A stretch of 64,000 nt of DNA from Alteribacillus persepolensis (lineage in GTDB: Bacteria; Bacillota; Bacilli; Bacillales; Marinococcaceae), in the NCBI RefSeq assembly GCF_900099605.1, contig NZ_FNDK01000015.1, positions 1 through 64,000 of the forward strand, given 5' to 3'. The position numbers were made by a program, and so were the translations under genes. Shown here piece after piece: positions 33,954-42,555 of this stretch; position 1 is the stretch's first letter; each line of letters starts with the position of its first letter. The notes under the pieces were generated by a model. It was not told where the DNA came from and searched no databases. It saw only the letters and a list, made by a program, of their open reading frames with translations.

Positions 33954-35294
33954 TTAAGAAGATACCGATAGGGAATCTGAAGAGCGGCGGTCGACAATTC
34001 GCTTGGCTTTTCCTTCAGAACGAGGCAATTCTTCTGGTTGTTTTAAACATACCTCCATGGAAACAAGTGCTTCTGTTTTTAAAGTGCTTTGAATTTTCTT
34101 GATTAAATCCTTACATGTTGGGTTTTCAAAATTTTTCTCTGGCAGTGATTCAAAAAATGAATCAGATACCTCTACTTGCAGCTGTGCATGATCCATGACA
34201 CCTTTTTTAGTTAGGTGAATCTGATAGTTCGTTCCGATTTCCTTCATTTGCATGATGCAGCGTTCGATTTCGGAAGGGAACACGTTAACACCGCGCAATA
34301 TAATCATATCATCGATGCGTCCTTTAATACGGCTCATTTTTGTAGTCGTGCGCCCGCACTTACACGTTTCTCGAGTAATTGATGAAATATCTCCTGTACG
34401 GTAGCGTATGATTGGCAGTGCTTCTTTCGTTAAGCTAGTAAAGACAATTTCTCCGTCTTCTCCCTCTGGTACAGGTTTTAGTGTGTCTGGATCAATGACT
34501 TCAACATAAAAATGATCTTCGGCGATGTGAAGGCCGTCTTGGCATTCTTTACATTCCATGGCTACCCCAGGACCCATCACTTCACTAAGACCGTATATGT
34601 CCATAGCTTTTATATCAAACAATTCTTCAATGGTTGTTCTCATCTCTTCAGACCATGGTTCTGCTCCTAAAATGGCATACTCTACAGAGGTTTCTCTTGG
34701 ATTTATCCCCATTTTTTTCATCGTTTCCCCGACATTTAAGATATACGAAGGTGTGCCGCATATAACGCGAGGTTTAAAGTCTTGAATGAGAGTGATTTGT
34801 CTCGATGTATTTCCTCCAGAAATAGGGACAGTTGCGCACCCTAATCTTTCCGCGCCTTGGTGGAGTCCGAGGCCGCCAGTAAATAATCCATACCCATATG
34901 CATTATGAAGCACGTCTCCTTTTCGTCCGCCTGCCATGTAAATGGCACGTGCTACAATGTCTGCCCAGTGATCGATATCATTTTGTGTGTATCCTACAAC
35001 GGTCGGTTTTCCGCTAGTACCAGAAGAACCATGTAGTCTTACAATATCCTCCATCGGTGCAGCAAGTAAGTTGAACGGGTAATTTTCACGCAAATGATGC
35101 TTCTTTGTAAATGGAAGCCGGCTTACATCGTCCCAAGACTTTATATCCTCTGGAGTAATTCCCTGCTCTTCAAAAGCCTTTTTATAAAAAGGAACATGGG
35201 AATAAACACGATTAATCGTTTGTTTTAAGCGTTTCCATTGGAGGTCTCTCATTTGCGAACGATCTAGTGTTTCTTCTGACACATAAGCTGTCAT
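33954..35294 (-). CDS. paaK: Phenylacetate-CoA ligase
   Basis: The 446-residue AMP-forming ligase activates phenylacetate to phenylacetyl-CoA with ATP, the entry step of the pathway. The phosphate loop SSGTSGKP is at residues 90-97, the acyl-adenylate motif DIYGLSEVMGPGVA near 232, and IRYRTGDI near 297, followed by the cysteine-containing CKCGRT and the hinge region GRIDDMIILRGVNVFP. ATG 35294 follows AAAGGGGA. It is divergent from paaA; its promoter overlaps a perfect-consensus cre box. Confidence 0.96.
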   Translation of the reverse strand: MTAYVSEETLDRSQMRDLQWKRLKQTINRVYSHVPFYKKAFEEQGITPEDIKSWDDVSRLPFTKKHHLRENYPFNLLAAPMEDIVRLHGSSGTSGKPTVVGYTQNDIDHWADIVARAIYMAGGRKGDVLHNAYGYGLFTGGLGLHQGAERLGCATVPISGGNTSRQITLIQDFKPRVICGTPSYILNVGETMKKMGINPRETSVEYAILGAEPWSEEMRTTIEELFDIKAMDIYGLSEVMGPGVAMECKECQDGLHIAEDHFYVEVIDPDTLKPVPEGEDGEIVFTSLTKEALPIIRYRTGDISSITRETCKCGRTTTKMSRIKGRIDDMIILRGVNVFPSEIERCIMQMKEIGTNYQIHLTKKGVMDHAQLQVEVSDSFFESLPEKNFENPTCKDLIKKIQSTLKTEALVSMEVCLKQPEELPRSEGKAKRIVDRRSSDSLSVSS

Positions 35295-35361
35295 TCAAAT
35301 TCCCCTTTCATAATAAAAATGAAACGAAATTATTGAATTTTGTAATATGTTTAACACATTT

Positions 35362-35390
35362 AAAATACCTATTTTTGAAAACGCTGTCAA
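35362..35390 (-). promoter_or_regulatory. Promoter of paaK with a perfect cre box
   Basis: On the minus strand TTGACA (35390-35385) and TATTTT (35367-35362) are 17 bp apart. TGAAAACGCTGTCA at 35376-35389 matches the CcpA box consensus TGWAANCGNTNWCA at all positions and overlaps the -35 and spacer, so catabolite repression of phenylacetate activation is likely. Confidence 0.7.
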
Positions 35391-35484
35391 TATCAAATGG
35401 TTTTATACTGATGAATTTAACACCTTTTAATCCTTGCATCCCAAGCAGTTGATCTAATTTAAAGAAAAATATAAAAGTTTATTA

Positions 35485-35533
35485 TTGATATTTATATTAC
35501 TTTTTTATATAATGACGTTAAGAAAACGTTATA
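35485..35533 (+). promoter_or_regulatory. Promoter and operator-like site of the paaA operon
   Basis: TTGATA (35485-35490), a 17-bp spacer and TATAAT (35508-35513) form a strong sigma-A promoter. Directly over the expected start lies an imperfect palindrome at 35512-35533: ATGACGTT, AAGAA, AACGTTAT. The left-to-right sequence recurs before the ferredoxin gene. It is the best candidate PaaX operator. Confidence 0.65.
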
Positions 35534-35545
35534 AGGAGTGTTACG

Positions 35546-36532
35546 ATGTATAATTTCGTAGAACACGGCGGAAAAGAAACATCTACTATAAATGAAGATC
35601 CTGTTAAATATGAACAGTTTATGAAACGCATTGAGGCGGGCGAAAAAATAGAAGCAGATGACTGGATGCCTGAAGAATATCGTCAAACACTCATTAAGCT
35701 TATTTCCATGCACGGTATAAGCGAAATAATGGGGGCGCTTCCAGAAAAAGAATGGACACCGAAAGCGCCTACATTAAAACGAAAACTTGGCATTATGGCT
35801 AAAGTTCAAGATGAAATGGGACATGGCCAGCTTCTGTTGCGAGTAGCAGAAGATTTAATCAAACCATATGGGAAACAAAGAGAAGATTTGATGAATGATT
35901 TACTAACTGGTGATTTAAAGTTTCATAATGTGTTTCATATGGAAACGCGTACATGGGCTGATGCAGGTGTCGTTGGCTGGCTAGTAGACGGAGCAGCTAT
36001 CATTTCACAAACGAACATGTTGGATGCATCATATGGTCCTTATCAGCGCGCGCTGCAGCGGATTTGTGCAGAAGAAGTGTTTCACGCCCAGCACGGAGAA
36101 GCTATCATCATGGAGTTAGCCGAGGGAACAGAGCAACAAAGAAACATGCTGCAAGATGCGGTGAATCGCTGGTGGCCGGCTCTGTTAATGTTTTTTGGTC
36201 CTGATTCTGCGTCCACAACGGGCTCATCGAAACAAGAAGTAACTACTAAGTACAAAATTCGCAAAAGTTCAAATGAGGAATTGCGCCAGGCATTCCTTGA
36301 TAAGTATTTACCGCGCGTGTTTTCTTTAGGGTTGACTATACCGGATGAAACTCTTCGTTACGACGAGGAAAAAGAATATTGGATTTACCAGCAACCTGAT
36401 TGGAATGAATTTAAGAAAATTATCAGTAATAATGGACCTCGTTCAAAAGAACGCATCCGTCTAAGAGAAATTTCTTACGAGAAAAACCGCTGGGTACGAC
36501 AAGCATTGGCTCCTGCCCCTGCTTACTCATAA
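35546..36532 (+). CDS. paaA: Phenylacetyl-CoA 1,2-epoxidase catalytic subunit A
   Basis: The 328-residue ferritin-like di-iron subunit epoxidises the ring of phenylacetyl-CoA. The metal motifs are E90-MG-H93 (KVQDEMGHGQLL) and E177-VF-H180 (CAEEVFHAQHGE). LTGDLKFHNVFHMETRTWAD also matches PaaA closely. ATG 35546 follows TAAGGAGTG. It is the first gene of the ten-gene operon; its stop overlaps the earliest possible start of paaB. Confidence 0.96.
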   Translation: MYNFVEHGGKETSTINEDPVKYEQFMKRIEAGEKIEADDWMPEEYRQTLIKLISMHGISEIMGALPEKEWTPKAPTLKRKLGIMAKVQDEMGHGQLLLRVAEDLIKPYGKQREDLMNDLLTGDLKFHNVFHMETRTWADAGVVGWLVDGAAIISQTNMLDASYGPYQRALQRICAEEVFHAQHGEAIIMELAEGTEQQRNMLQDAVNRWWPALLMFFGPDSASTTGSSKQEVTTKYKIRKSSNEELRQAFLDKYLPRVFSLGLTIPDETLRYDEEKEYWIYQQPDWNEFKKIISNNGPRSKERIRLREISYEKNRWVRQALAPAPAYS

Positions 36533-36558
36533 TGAAAAAGAGAGAGGAGAGAAAAACA

Positions 36559-36921
36559 ATGGGAGAAAGGCAAGATGGATCTGCTTTTTATCAAGAATAT
36601 GAAGTTTTTAGTAAAAAAAGTGATAAAGCTCCAGTTCAACATCAGTTCAGTTTGTTAGCTCCGAATGAAGAAATCGCTCTCAGCATGGCTCAGGAAAATT
36701 TTATGCGCCGTGAAAATGTCATAGATGTGTGGGTAGTACCTCGCAATCATATCCGGTCAATGACAAGCGAAGAACGCCAGCAATGGACAAAGCGTTTAAA
36801 CAATAAAGACTACCGGACAACAAAAGGCTACGGTTATTTAAAAAGAAAATGGCGTGAAAAAGAACAAGATATGTTAGACGAAAAAGAAATATTATCTTGG
36901 AAAGAGGTGAAAAAGAAATGA
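36559..36921 (+). CDS. paaB: Phenylacetyl-CoA epoxidase subunit B
   Basis: This 120-residue small subunit bridges the PaaAC heterodimers. Marks: YEVFSKKSDKAPVQHQFSLL and the segment EENFMRR-like AQENFMRRENVIDVWVVPR. ATG 36559 is favoured by AGAGAGGAGAG upstream; ATG 36532, overlapping the paaA stop, would add nine residues. The C terminus is longer and more basic than the roughly 95-residue E. coli form. It overlaps paaC by four bases. Confidence 0.92.
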   Translation: MGERQDGSAFYQEYEVFSKKSDKAPVQHQFSLLAPNEEIALSMAQENFMRRENVIDVWVVPRNHIRSMTSEERQQWTKRLNNKDYRTTKGYGYLKRKWREKEQDMLDEKEILSWKEVKKK

Positions 36922-37733
36922 CTGTTATTAAAACAGCAGATGAAGCAAAACAAGATAGAGCTTACCTGCAATCATTAACAGAACTTTTATATCAGCTGGC
37001 GGATGACGACTTTATCATTTCTTTTCGTGGCTCAGAATGGCTGGGATTAGCACCGCACATCGAAGAAGATGTTTCTTTTTCTTCCATTACACAAAACACG
37101 ATGGGGCATGCTGTCTTATACTATCAATTGCTAGAAGAACTTGGAGAAGGAGAAGCGGACATTTTGGCTCATGACCGTTCTTCTGAAAAACGCAGGAATG
37201 CTGTCTATTTAGAAAAGAAAAATGGTGAAGGAGATTATATTGAAGAGCCTTATTATGATTGGGCACTGACGGTTATCCGCCAATATCTCTATGAAACATT
37301 TAAAAAAGTAAAACTAGAAGCACTGTTGCAAAGTTCTTACGTACCACTTGCAGATACAGCTCAAAAGGTATTGATGGAACAAACATATCATCTTGCTCAC
37401 TGGAAGACGTGGGTTCGTCAGCTGCAAGATTCTACCGACGAGGCCAAGTCGCGTTTGCAATTTCGGATAGAAGAAGCATGGGATGAGTTTTTGGACGTAC
37501 TAGAACTTGGCCCCGAAGCTAAAGAGATGGAGAAACACCAGTTGATTGTCAGTGAAGAAGAATTGCAGCAACAATGGCTGGCAGATGTAAAAGATACGCT
37601 GACTTATATCCCGGACAAACCGTTGCAAAAAACGAACGGAAGCGGCAGAAATGGTGAACACACGGAGGATTTAACACAAGCATTAAATACGTTAAACGAA
37701 GTGTATGAAATGGATAAAAATGCAGTCTGGTAA
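36918..37733 (+). CDS. paaC: Phenylacetyl-CoA epoxidase structural subunit C
   Basis: The 271-residue ferritin-like subunit pairs with PaaA but lacks a full di-iron site. Visible features are FIISFRGSEWLGLAPHIEED, TQNTMGHAVLYYQLLEEL and EQTYHLAHWKTWVRQL, the latter typical for PaaC. ATG 36918 overlaps the paaB stop (ATGA) behind AAAGAGGTG; a TTG at 36897 also opens the frame. The C-terminal 25 residues are low-complexity and polar. Confidence 0.92.
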   Translation: MTVIKTADEAKQDRAYLQSLTELLYQLADDDFIISFRGSEWLGLAPHIEEDVSFSSITQNTMGHAVLYYQLLEELGEGEADILAHDRSSEKRRNAVYLEKKNGEGDYIEEPYYDWALTVIRQYLYETFKKVKLEALLQSSYVPLADTAQKVLMEQTYHLAHWKTWVRQLQDSTDEAKSRLQFRIEEAWDEFLDVLELGPEAKEMEKHQLIVSEEELQQQWLADVKDTLTYIPDKPLQKTNGSGRNGEHTEDLTQALNTLNEVYEMDKNAVW

Positions 37734-37760
37734 GTCTTTGGAAGAGGAGACGATAAGGAT

Positions 37761-38270
37761 ATGACAGACATTCAAAAGAAAACAGAAATTGAGACTGTAT
37801 TGAAAAGCGTTGATGATCCTGAACTTCCTGGTGTAAGCGTTGTGGACCTTGGTATGGTGCATGGCGTAGATACAGACAATCAGAAAGTATTTATTTCGAT
37901 GATTCCCACGTTTGCCGGCTGTCCTGCTCTTGACATCATTGAGAAAAACGTTAGAGAAGCAGTAGAAACAGTAGAATGGGTTGAACACTGCGATGTATCA
38001 TTTTCTTTTCGGCAAAAGTGGTCTACAGAAGCAATTACAGAAGAGGGGAAAAAGCAATTAAAAAAGCACGGTATTGCTCCACCTCCGAAAAATTATAAAC
38101 CGGGAGAAGAATGGTCTGTGAATTGTCCGTATTGTGATTCACCTTACACTTCAATGGATAATGTGTTCGGCCCCACTGCTTGCCGCAGCATATTATACTG
38201 CCGGTCATGCAAAAATCCATTTGAAGCGATGAAACCAGTTATTAATTATGAAAAAGGAGTGGTTCAGTAA
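37761..38270 (+). CDS. paaD: PaaD, epoxidase maturation protein
   Basis: The 169-residue protein joins an N-terminal MIP18/DUF59-type domain (about 5-90, DDPELPGVSVVDLGMVHGV and PTFAGCPALDII) to a C-terminal zinc-finger-like region with NCPYCDSPY and CRSILYCRSCKNPFEAMK. PaaD is thought to help assemble the metal/Fe-S components of the epoxidase. Here no PaaE is encoded, so its client may be PaaA or the separate ferredoxin. Its stop overlaps the start of the next gene by one base. Confidence 0.93.
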   Translation: MTDIQKKTEIETVLKSVDDPELPGVSVVDLGMVHGVDTDNQKVFISMIPTFAGCPALDIIEKNVREAVETVEWVEHCDVSFSFRQKWSTEAITEEGKKQLKKHGIAPPPKNYKPGEEWSVNCPYCDSPYTSMDNVFGPTACRSILYCRSCKNPFEAMKPVINYEKGVVQ

Positions 38271-38575
38271 TGGTTAAATTAATTGCTTTGTACAAACAAC
38301 CAAAAGATAAAGAGGCGTTTGACGAACATTATTATAATACGCACACCCCTATTACGAAAGAAATACCAGGGTTAAGAGAGATGAAGGTAACAAAAATTGT
38401 CGGTTCACCAACAGGTGAAAGCAAATATTACTTGCTGTGTGAAATGTATTATGATGACCATGAATCCTTGCAAAAAGCGATGAAAACCGATGAGGGCAAG
38501 GCATCAGGAAAAGACGTCATGGAATTTGCAGGTGATATCGTAACACTAATGATTGGTGAGGAAGTCAATGAGTAA
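38270..38575 (+). CDS. EthD-family small protein in the paa operon
   Basis: The 101-residue protein has the dimeric alpha/beta-barrel EthD fold: KLIALYKQPKDKEAFDEHYY at the start, the HTPI block (residues 25-28) and the ISGSP-like KIVGSPTGESKYYLLCEMYY. Function is unknown; EthD relatives accompany oxygenases and may protect or isomerise reactive products. It overlaps paaD by one base and the next gene by eight, indicating tight coupling in the position where paaE is often found. Confidence 0.8.
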   Translation: MVKLIALYKQPKDKEAFDEHYYNTHTPITKEIPGLREMKVTKIVGSPTGESKYYLLCEMYYDDHESLQKAMKTDEGKASGKDVMEFAGDIVTLMIGEEVNE

Positions 38576-39341
38576 AGAACATATTAACGTCTACACGGAG
38601 GGCAGTACAGGAGTTATTCAGCTCAACCGGCCGAAAGTAGCGAATGCCCTTAACCGGAAGATGGTTGATGAAATAGTAGAGCAGATGGAGGCTTTTGATC
38701 GCGACGAGACCATCCGGGTCATTTTCATAAAAGGAAATGAGAAGGCATTTGCTGCTGGAGCGGATATTGAAGAGATGATGGATGATACGCCGTTGTCTTT
38801 GGAACAACTGGATCCTTTTGCTGTATGGGACCGGATGATGTTGATTAAAAAGCCGATTATTGCAGGTGTAAATGGTTTTGCTCTTGGAGGGGGATTTGAA
38901 CTTGTCCTTCATTGTGATTTGATTGTGGCTGCTGAGGATGCGAAGTTTGGTTTTCCAGAAGTCAATCTTGGTGTGATGCCGGGAGCAGGAGGGACACAGC
39001 TTCTTACTAAAGCCATGGGACGTGCGAAAGCATTGGAGTGGATATGGTTAGGACAGCCAATGGGTGCTCAAGAAGCATTGAACTATGGTGTGATCAATCG
39101 AATCGCAGCACCGGAGTTGGTAGAAGAAGAAGCATTAAGATTAGCATCACAACTATCAAAACAAGCTCCTGTTTCTCTCAGACTTATTAAGGAAGCTGTA
39201 TCAGAGGCTGTTGATACACCGCTCAATGAAGGTTTAACGCTCGAAAGGAAAAACTTTTACCTCGCGTTTGCAACGCAGGACCAAAAAGAAGGAATGAAAG
39301 CATTCACGGAAAAACGGCGTCCTTCTTTTAAAGGAGTGTAA
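38568..39341 (+). CDS. paaF: Enoyl-CoA hydratase, PaaF-like
   Basis: The 257-residue crotonase probably hydrates 2,3-dehydroadipyl-CoA. Both catalytic Glu residues are there: GGGFELVLHCD and FGFPEVNLGVMPGAGGTQ. ATG 38568 follows GGTGAGG and overlaps the EthD gene; the TTG at 38553 that opens the frame is upstream of that site. It could alternatively perform oxepin-CoA hydration. Confidence 0.85.
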   Translation: MSKEHINVYTEGSTGVIQLNRPKVANALNRKMVDEIVEQMEAFDRDETIRVIFIKGNEKAFAAGADIEEMMDDTPLSLEQLDPFAVWDRMMLIKKPIIAGVNGFALGGGFELVLHCDLIVAAEDAKFGFPEVNLGVMPGAGGTQLLTKAMGRAKALEWIWLGQPMGAQEALNYGVINRIAAPELVEEEALRLASQLSKQAPVSLRLIKEAVSEAVDTPLNEGLTLERKNFYLAFATQDQKEGMKAFTEKRRPSFKGV

Positions 39342-39344
39342 GAG

Positions 39345-40127
39345 ATGGGGAATACGTACCAAACCATCAATGTCACACAAGAAAATGGAATTGTTACATT
39401 GGTGTTAAATCGACCTTCTGCATTCAATGCATTTACGCCAGAGATGAATAAGGAAATTATTGATGCGTTGCGTAAAGCAAATAAAGACGACACAGCAAGG
39501 TGCATTGTAATTACAGGAGAAGGCAAAGCGTTTTGTTCGGGGGAAGATCTTGGGGGAGTAAGTGAAGACACAAACCATGCTGATTTTTTACGTAACCGCT
39601 ATCATCCGATGATGAAAGCTGTCAAACAAACATCAAAGCCTGTTATTGCAGCTGTGAATGGAACTGCTGCTGGTGCAGGAATGAGCTTGGCTTTAGCAGC
39701 AGATTTTCGTCTTGTACGACCGGAAACAAAGTTTGTCAGTGCCTTTATCGATATTGGGCTGGTTCCGGACTCTGGCTTTATGTATAACCTTCCGAGGTTG
39801 GTCGGTTACGCCAAAGCCTTGGAGGTAGCAGTTCTTGGTAAACCAATAACAGGAGAAGAAGCGTATCAGCTGGGGCTGGCTACAAAAGTTATTGATTCTT
39901 CAACCTGGGACGAAGAGGTTGCCAAGTTTGCAGAGCTGCTTGCGAAAAAGCCGACAAAAGCAATTTCTCTCGTTAAACGTTACATGATGGATGGCATGCA
40001 TGAGCCATATGAACAAGCACTTGACCAAGAAGCACAAGCACAGCGCATTGCTGGTTTGTCTCAAGATCATAAAGAAGGATTGCAAGCTTTTAAAGAAAAA
40101 CGAAAGCCAACATTTATTGGATATTAA
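39345..40127 (+). CDS. paaG: Ring-1,2-epoxyphenylacetyl-CoA isomerase, PaaG-like
   Basis: This 260-residue crotonase-fold protein is predicted to convert the epoxide to oxepin-CoA. The first hydratase Glu is replaced (GAGMSLALAAD), and the second block reads FIDIGLVPDSGFMYNLPRL with Asp, the pattern of PaaG isomerases. ATG 39345 follows AAAGGAGTG. It is four bp behind paaF. Confidence 0.88.
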   Translation: MGNTYQTINVTQENGIVTLVLNRPSAFNAFTPEMNKEIIDALRKANKDDTARCIVITGEGKAFCSGEDLGGVSEDTNHADFLRNRYHPMMKAVKQTSKPVIAAVNGTAAGAGMSLALAADFRLVRPETKFVSAFIDIGLVPDSGFMYNLPRLVGYAKALEVAVLGKPITGEEAYQLGLATKVIDSSTWDEEVAKFAELLAKKPTKAISLVKRYMMDGMHEPYEQALDQEAQAQRIAGLSQDHKEGLQAFKEKRKPTFIGY

Positions 40128-40144
40128 AGAAGGAGTGAATAGAG

Positions 40145-41668
40145 ATGAGCCAAACAATCACTAATCAACCAGTAGAAGAAGTAGGAACAATGAAAAGAGA
40201 TCATTATGCAATGATTATTAACGGAGAACGCGTGGAAAGCAGTGCAAATGAAGCTTTTGACACGTATAACCCTGCAAAAGGGGAAAAGTTGGCGACTGTT
40301 GCAAAAGCTACACAAGAAGATGCTGAAAAAGCTGTTCAGGCAGCAAGACAAGCTTTCGACCACGGTAAGTGGCGCAAGTATCCGGTAGGGAAACGTGCCC
40401 GTGTCATGAACAATATCGCAGCTATTATGAGAGAGCGTTTTAAAGAACTTGTAGAAGTAGAAGTATTAAACAGTGGTAAATCTGTCGGTGCGGCACAAGC
40501 ACAGGTGAATCAGTCTATTGAGGATTTTGAATTTTATGCTGGTGCCATTGTAGGTCATAGAGGAACTGTTAATAACATGCCAAGCGGGTTTTTCAACTAC
40601 ACGAATAAAGAACCAGTTGGAGTGTGTGCGCAGATTATCCCTTGGAACTATCCAATGATGATGGCTGCTTGGAAGATTGCGCCGGCTATTGCAGCAGGGT
40701 GCTCTGTTGTGATTAAACCTGCTAGTCTTACACCAATTACAGCTATTCTTTTAAATGAAATTTGTCACGAAGCAGGAGTTCCTGAAGGTGTTGTAAACAC
40801 TATACCAGGTTCTGGCCGCGTTATTGGTGACTACTTGGTAGAACATAAAGACATCAACAAAGTAGCATTCACTGGTTCTACTCCAACTGGTAAAGACATT
40901 ATGAGTAAAGCATCTGATACGTTGAAGCGCTTGACGCTTGAACTTGGCGGCAAATCACCTAATATCATTTTTGAGGATGCAGACATGGATGCGGCAGTAG
41001 CTGGCTCATTATTTGGTATATACTTTAACACTGGTCAGTCATGCGAGGCACGTTCCCGTATGTTTGTACATGAGTCCATTTATGATGAATTCTTAGAAAA
41101 GTTTATTGAGAAAACAGAAAAGCTTCAATTAGGTGATCCGTTTGATAAAGGTACGCACCTTGGTTCTATTATCAGCCGGGACCAGCTTGAAACAATTGAC
41201 AGCTATGTACAATCTGCAAAAGAAGAAGGAGCCACCATTGCAACTGGCGGGAAAGAGAGAAAAATTGAAGGTTTTGAGAACGGACATTGGTATGAGCCTA
41301 CCGTTATTACAGACGTGACTCCTGATATGAAAGTAGTAAAAGAGGAAATATTTGGACCGGTTGTTGTCGTAGAGAAATTTACGGATGAAAAAGATGTCAT
41401 CCAGCGTGCTAACGACACCGAATATGGATTAGGCTCTGCGATTTGGACAACAAACCAAGCAACAGCTACACGTGTTGCTCACCAAATTGAAGCGGGTATT
41501 GTTATGGTGAACTGCCCATTCTCCGCATTCCCTGGTACACCATTCGGCGGTTACAAACAGTCTGGTTTCGGTAGAGAATTGTGCGTAGAAACACTCGATC
41601 TTTATATGGAAGATAAAAGTGTACTGTCCTATTACGGGCCAAAACCAATTAATCCATTTGGAGTTTAA
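40145..41668 (+). CDS. NAD(P)-dependent aldehyde dehydrogenase of the paa operon
   Basis: This 507-residue ALDH has catalytic Cys300 (FNTGQSCEARS) and Glu266 (TLELGGKSPN), plus QIIPWNYPMMMAAWKIAPA. It probably oxidises the semialdehyde made by opening oxepin-CoA. In E. coli this step belongs to PaaZ, which carries a fused MaoC-type hydratase; here only the dehydrogenase part exists. The sequence looks closer to betaine-aldehyde-type ALDHs than to the PaaZ ALDH domain, so substrate is inferred from context. ATG 40145 follows AGAAGGAGTG. Confidence 0.85.
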   Translation: MSQTITNQPVEEVGTMKRDHYAMIINGERVESSANEAFDTYNPAKGEKLATVAKATQEDAEKAVQAARQAFDHGKWRKYPVGKRARVMNNIAAIMRERFKELVEVEVLNSGKSVGAAQAQVNQSIEDFEFYAGAIVGHRGTVNNMPSGFFNYTNKEPVGVCAQIIPWNYPMMMAAWKIAPAIAAGCSVVIKPASLTPITAILLNEICHEAGVPEGVVNTIPGSGRVIGDYLVEHKDINKVAFTGSTPTGKDIMSKASDTLKRLTLELGGKSPNIIFEDADMDAAVAGSLFGIYFNTGQSCEARSRMFVHESIYDEFLEKFIEKTEKLQLGDPFDKGTHLGSIISRDQLETIDSYVQSAKEEGATIATGGKERKIEGFENGHWYEPTVITDVTPDMKVVKEEIFGPVVVVEKFTDEKDVIQRANDTEYGLGSAIWTTNQATATRVAHQIEAGIVMVNCPFSAFPGTPFGGYKQSGFGRELCVETLDLYMEDKSVLSYYGPKPINPFGV

Positions 41669-41685
41669 TAGAAAGGACGATTGCC

Positions 41686-42537
41686 ATGACCATACAACGA
41701 GTTACGGTCGTGGGAGCCGGCGTAATGGGGCGAGGCATCGGATATGTCTCGGCCCTTGCTGGTTTCGAAACGACGGTAGTAGATGTTTCAACAGAACAAT
41801 TAGAGTCAGCTTATGAATATGCTAAAGCAACAACAAAGAAAGGTATCAAGAGAGAAAAATTAACCGAAGAACAGGCGGAACAACTGCTTAACAATTATCG
41901 TACATCTACAAACTTGGAAGAGACAGTCAAAAGTGCTGATTTATTTATCGAAGCAGTGCCGGAAAAGCGTGATTTAAAGCAAAATGTCATGAAAACAGCA
42001 GATAAGCATGCTCCAGAGCACACCATTTTTGCATCAAATACTTCGACTATCAGCCCAACAGAGCTGGCATCTTATACGAAGCGTGCTCCACAGTTTGCTG
42101 TGATGCACTTTTTTAACCCTGTTCATCGTATGCCTTTAGTAGAAATAGTAAAAGGGTTAGAGACAAGTGAGGAAACAGTAGCTGTCATAAAAGATGCGTC
42201 TGCGAAAATGGGCAAAGAAACGGTTGAAGTAAATGAATTTCCGGGCTTTGTAACGAGCAGAATCAGTGCACTCGTAGGAAATGAGGCATTATACATGCTT
42301 CAAGAAGGAGTAGCTTCGGCAGCAGATATCGATAAAGCGATCCGCCTTGGTTTAAATTATCCAATGGGACCGTTGGAATTAGCTGATCTTGTCGGATTGG
42401 ACGCCCGTCTTAACAACTTAAAATATTTACATGAAACCCTCGGTGAAAAGTACCGTCCCGCTCCTATACTTGAACAGCTTGTTAAAGCTGGAAGGTTAGG
42501 AAAAAAGACAAGTCACGGCATTTATAAGTATGAATAG
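41686..42537 (+). CDS. paaH: 3-hydroxyacyl-CoA dehydrogenase, PaaH-like
   Basis: This 283-residue NAD-dependent enzyme oxidises 3-hydroxyadipyl-CoA. The nucleotide motif VVGAGVMGRGIGYVSALAGF is at the N terminus, FASNTSTISPTELA near 115, and FAVMHFFNPVHRMPLVEIV (catalytic His region) near 138. The C-terminal domain has GLNYPMGPLELADLVGLD. ATG 41686 follows GAAAGGACG. It is 17 bp behind the ALDH gene. Confidence 0.9.
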   Translation: MTIQRVTVVGAGVMGRGIGYVSALAGFETTVVDVSTEQLESAYEYAKATTKKGIKREKLTEEQAEQLLNNYRTSTNLEETVKSADLFIEAVPEKRDLKQNVMKTADKHAPEHTIFASNTSTISPTELASYTKRAPQFAVMHFFNPVHRMPLVEIVKGLETSEETVAVIKDASAKMGKETVEVNEFPGFVTSRISALVGNEALYMLQEGVASAADIDKAIRLGLNYPMGPLELADLVGLDARLNNLKYLHETLGEKYRPAPILEQLVKAGRLGKKTSHGIYKYE

Positions 42538-42555
42538 CGGAGAGGAGCGAGCAGG

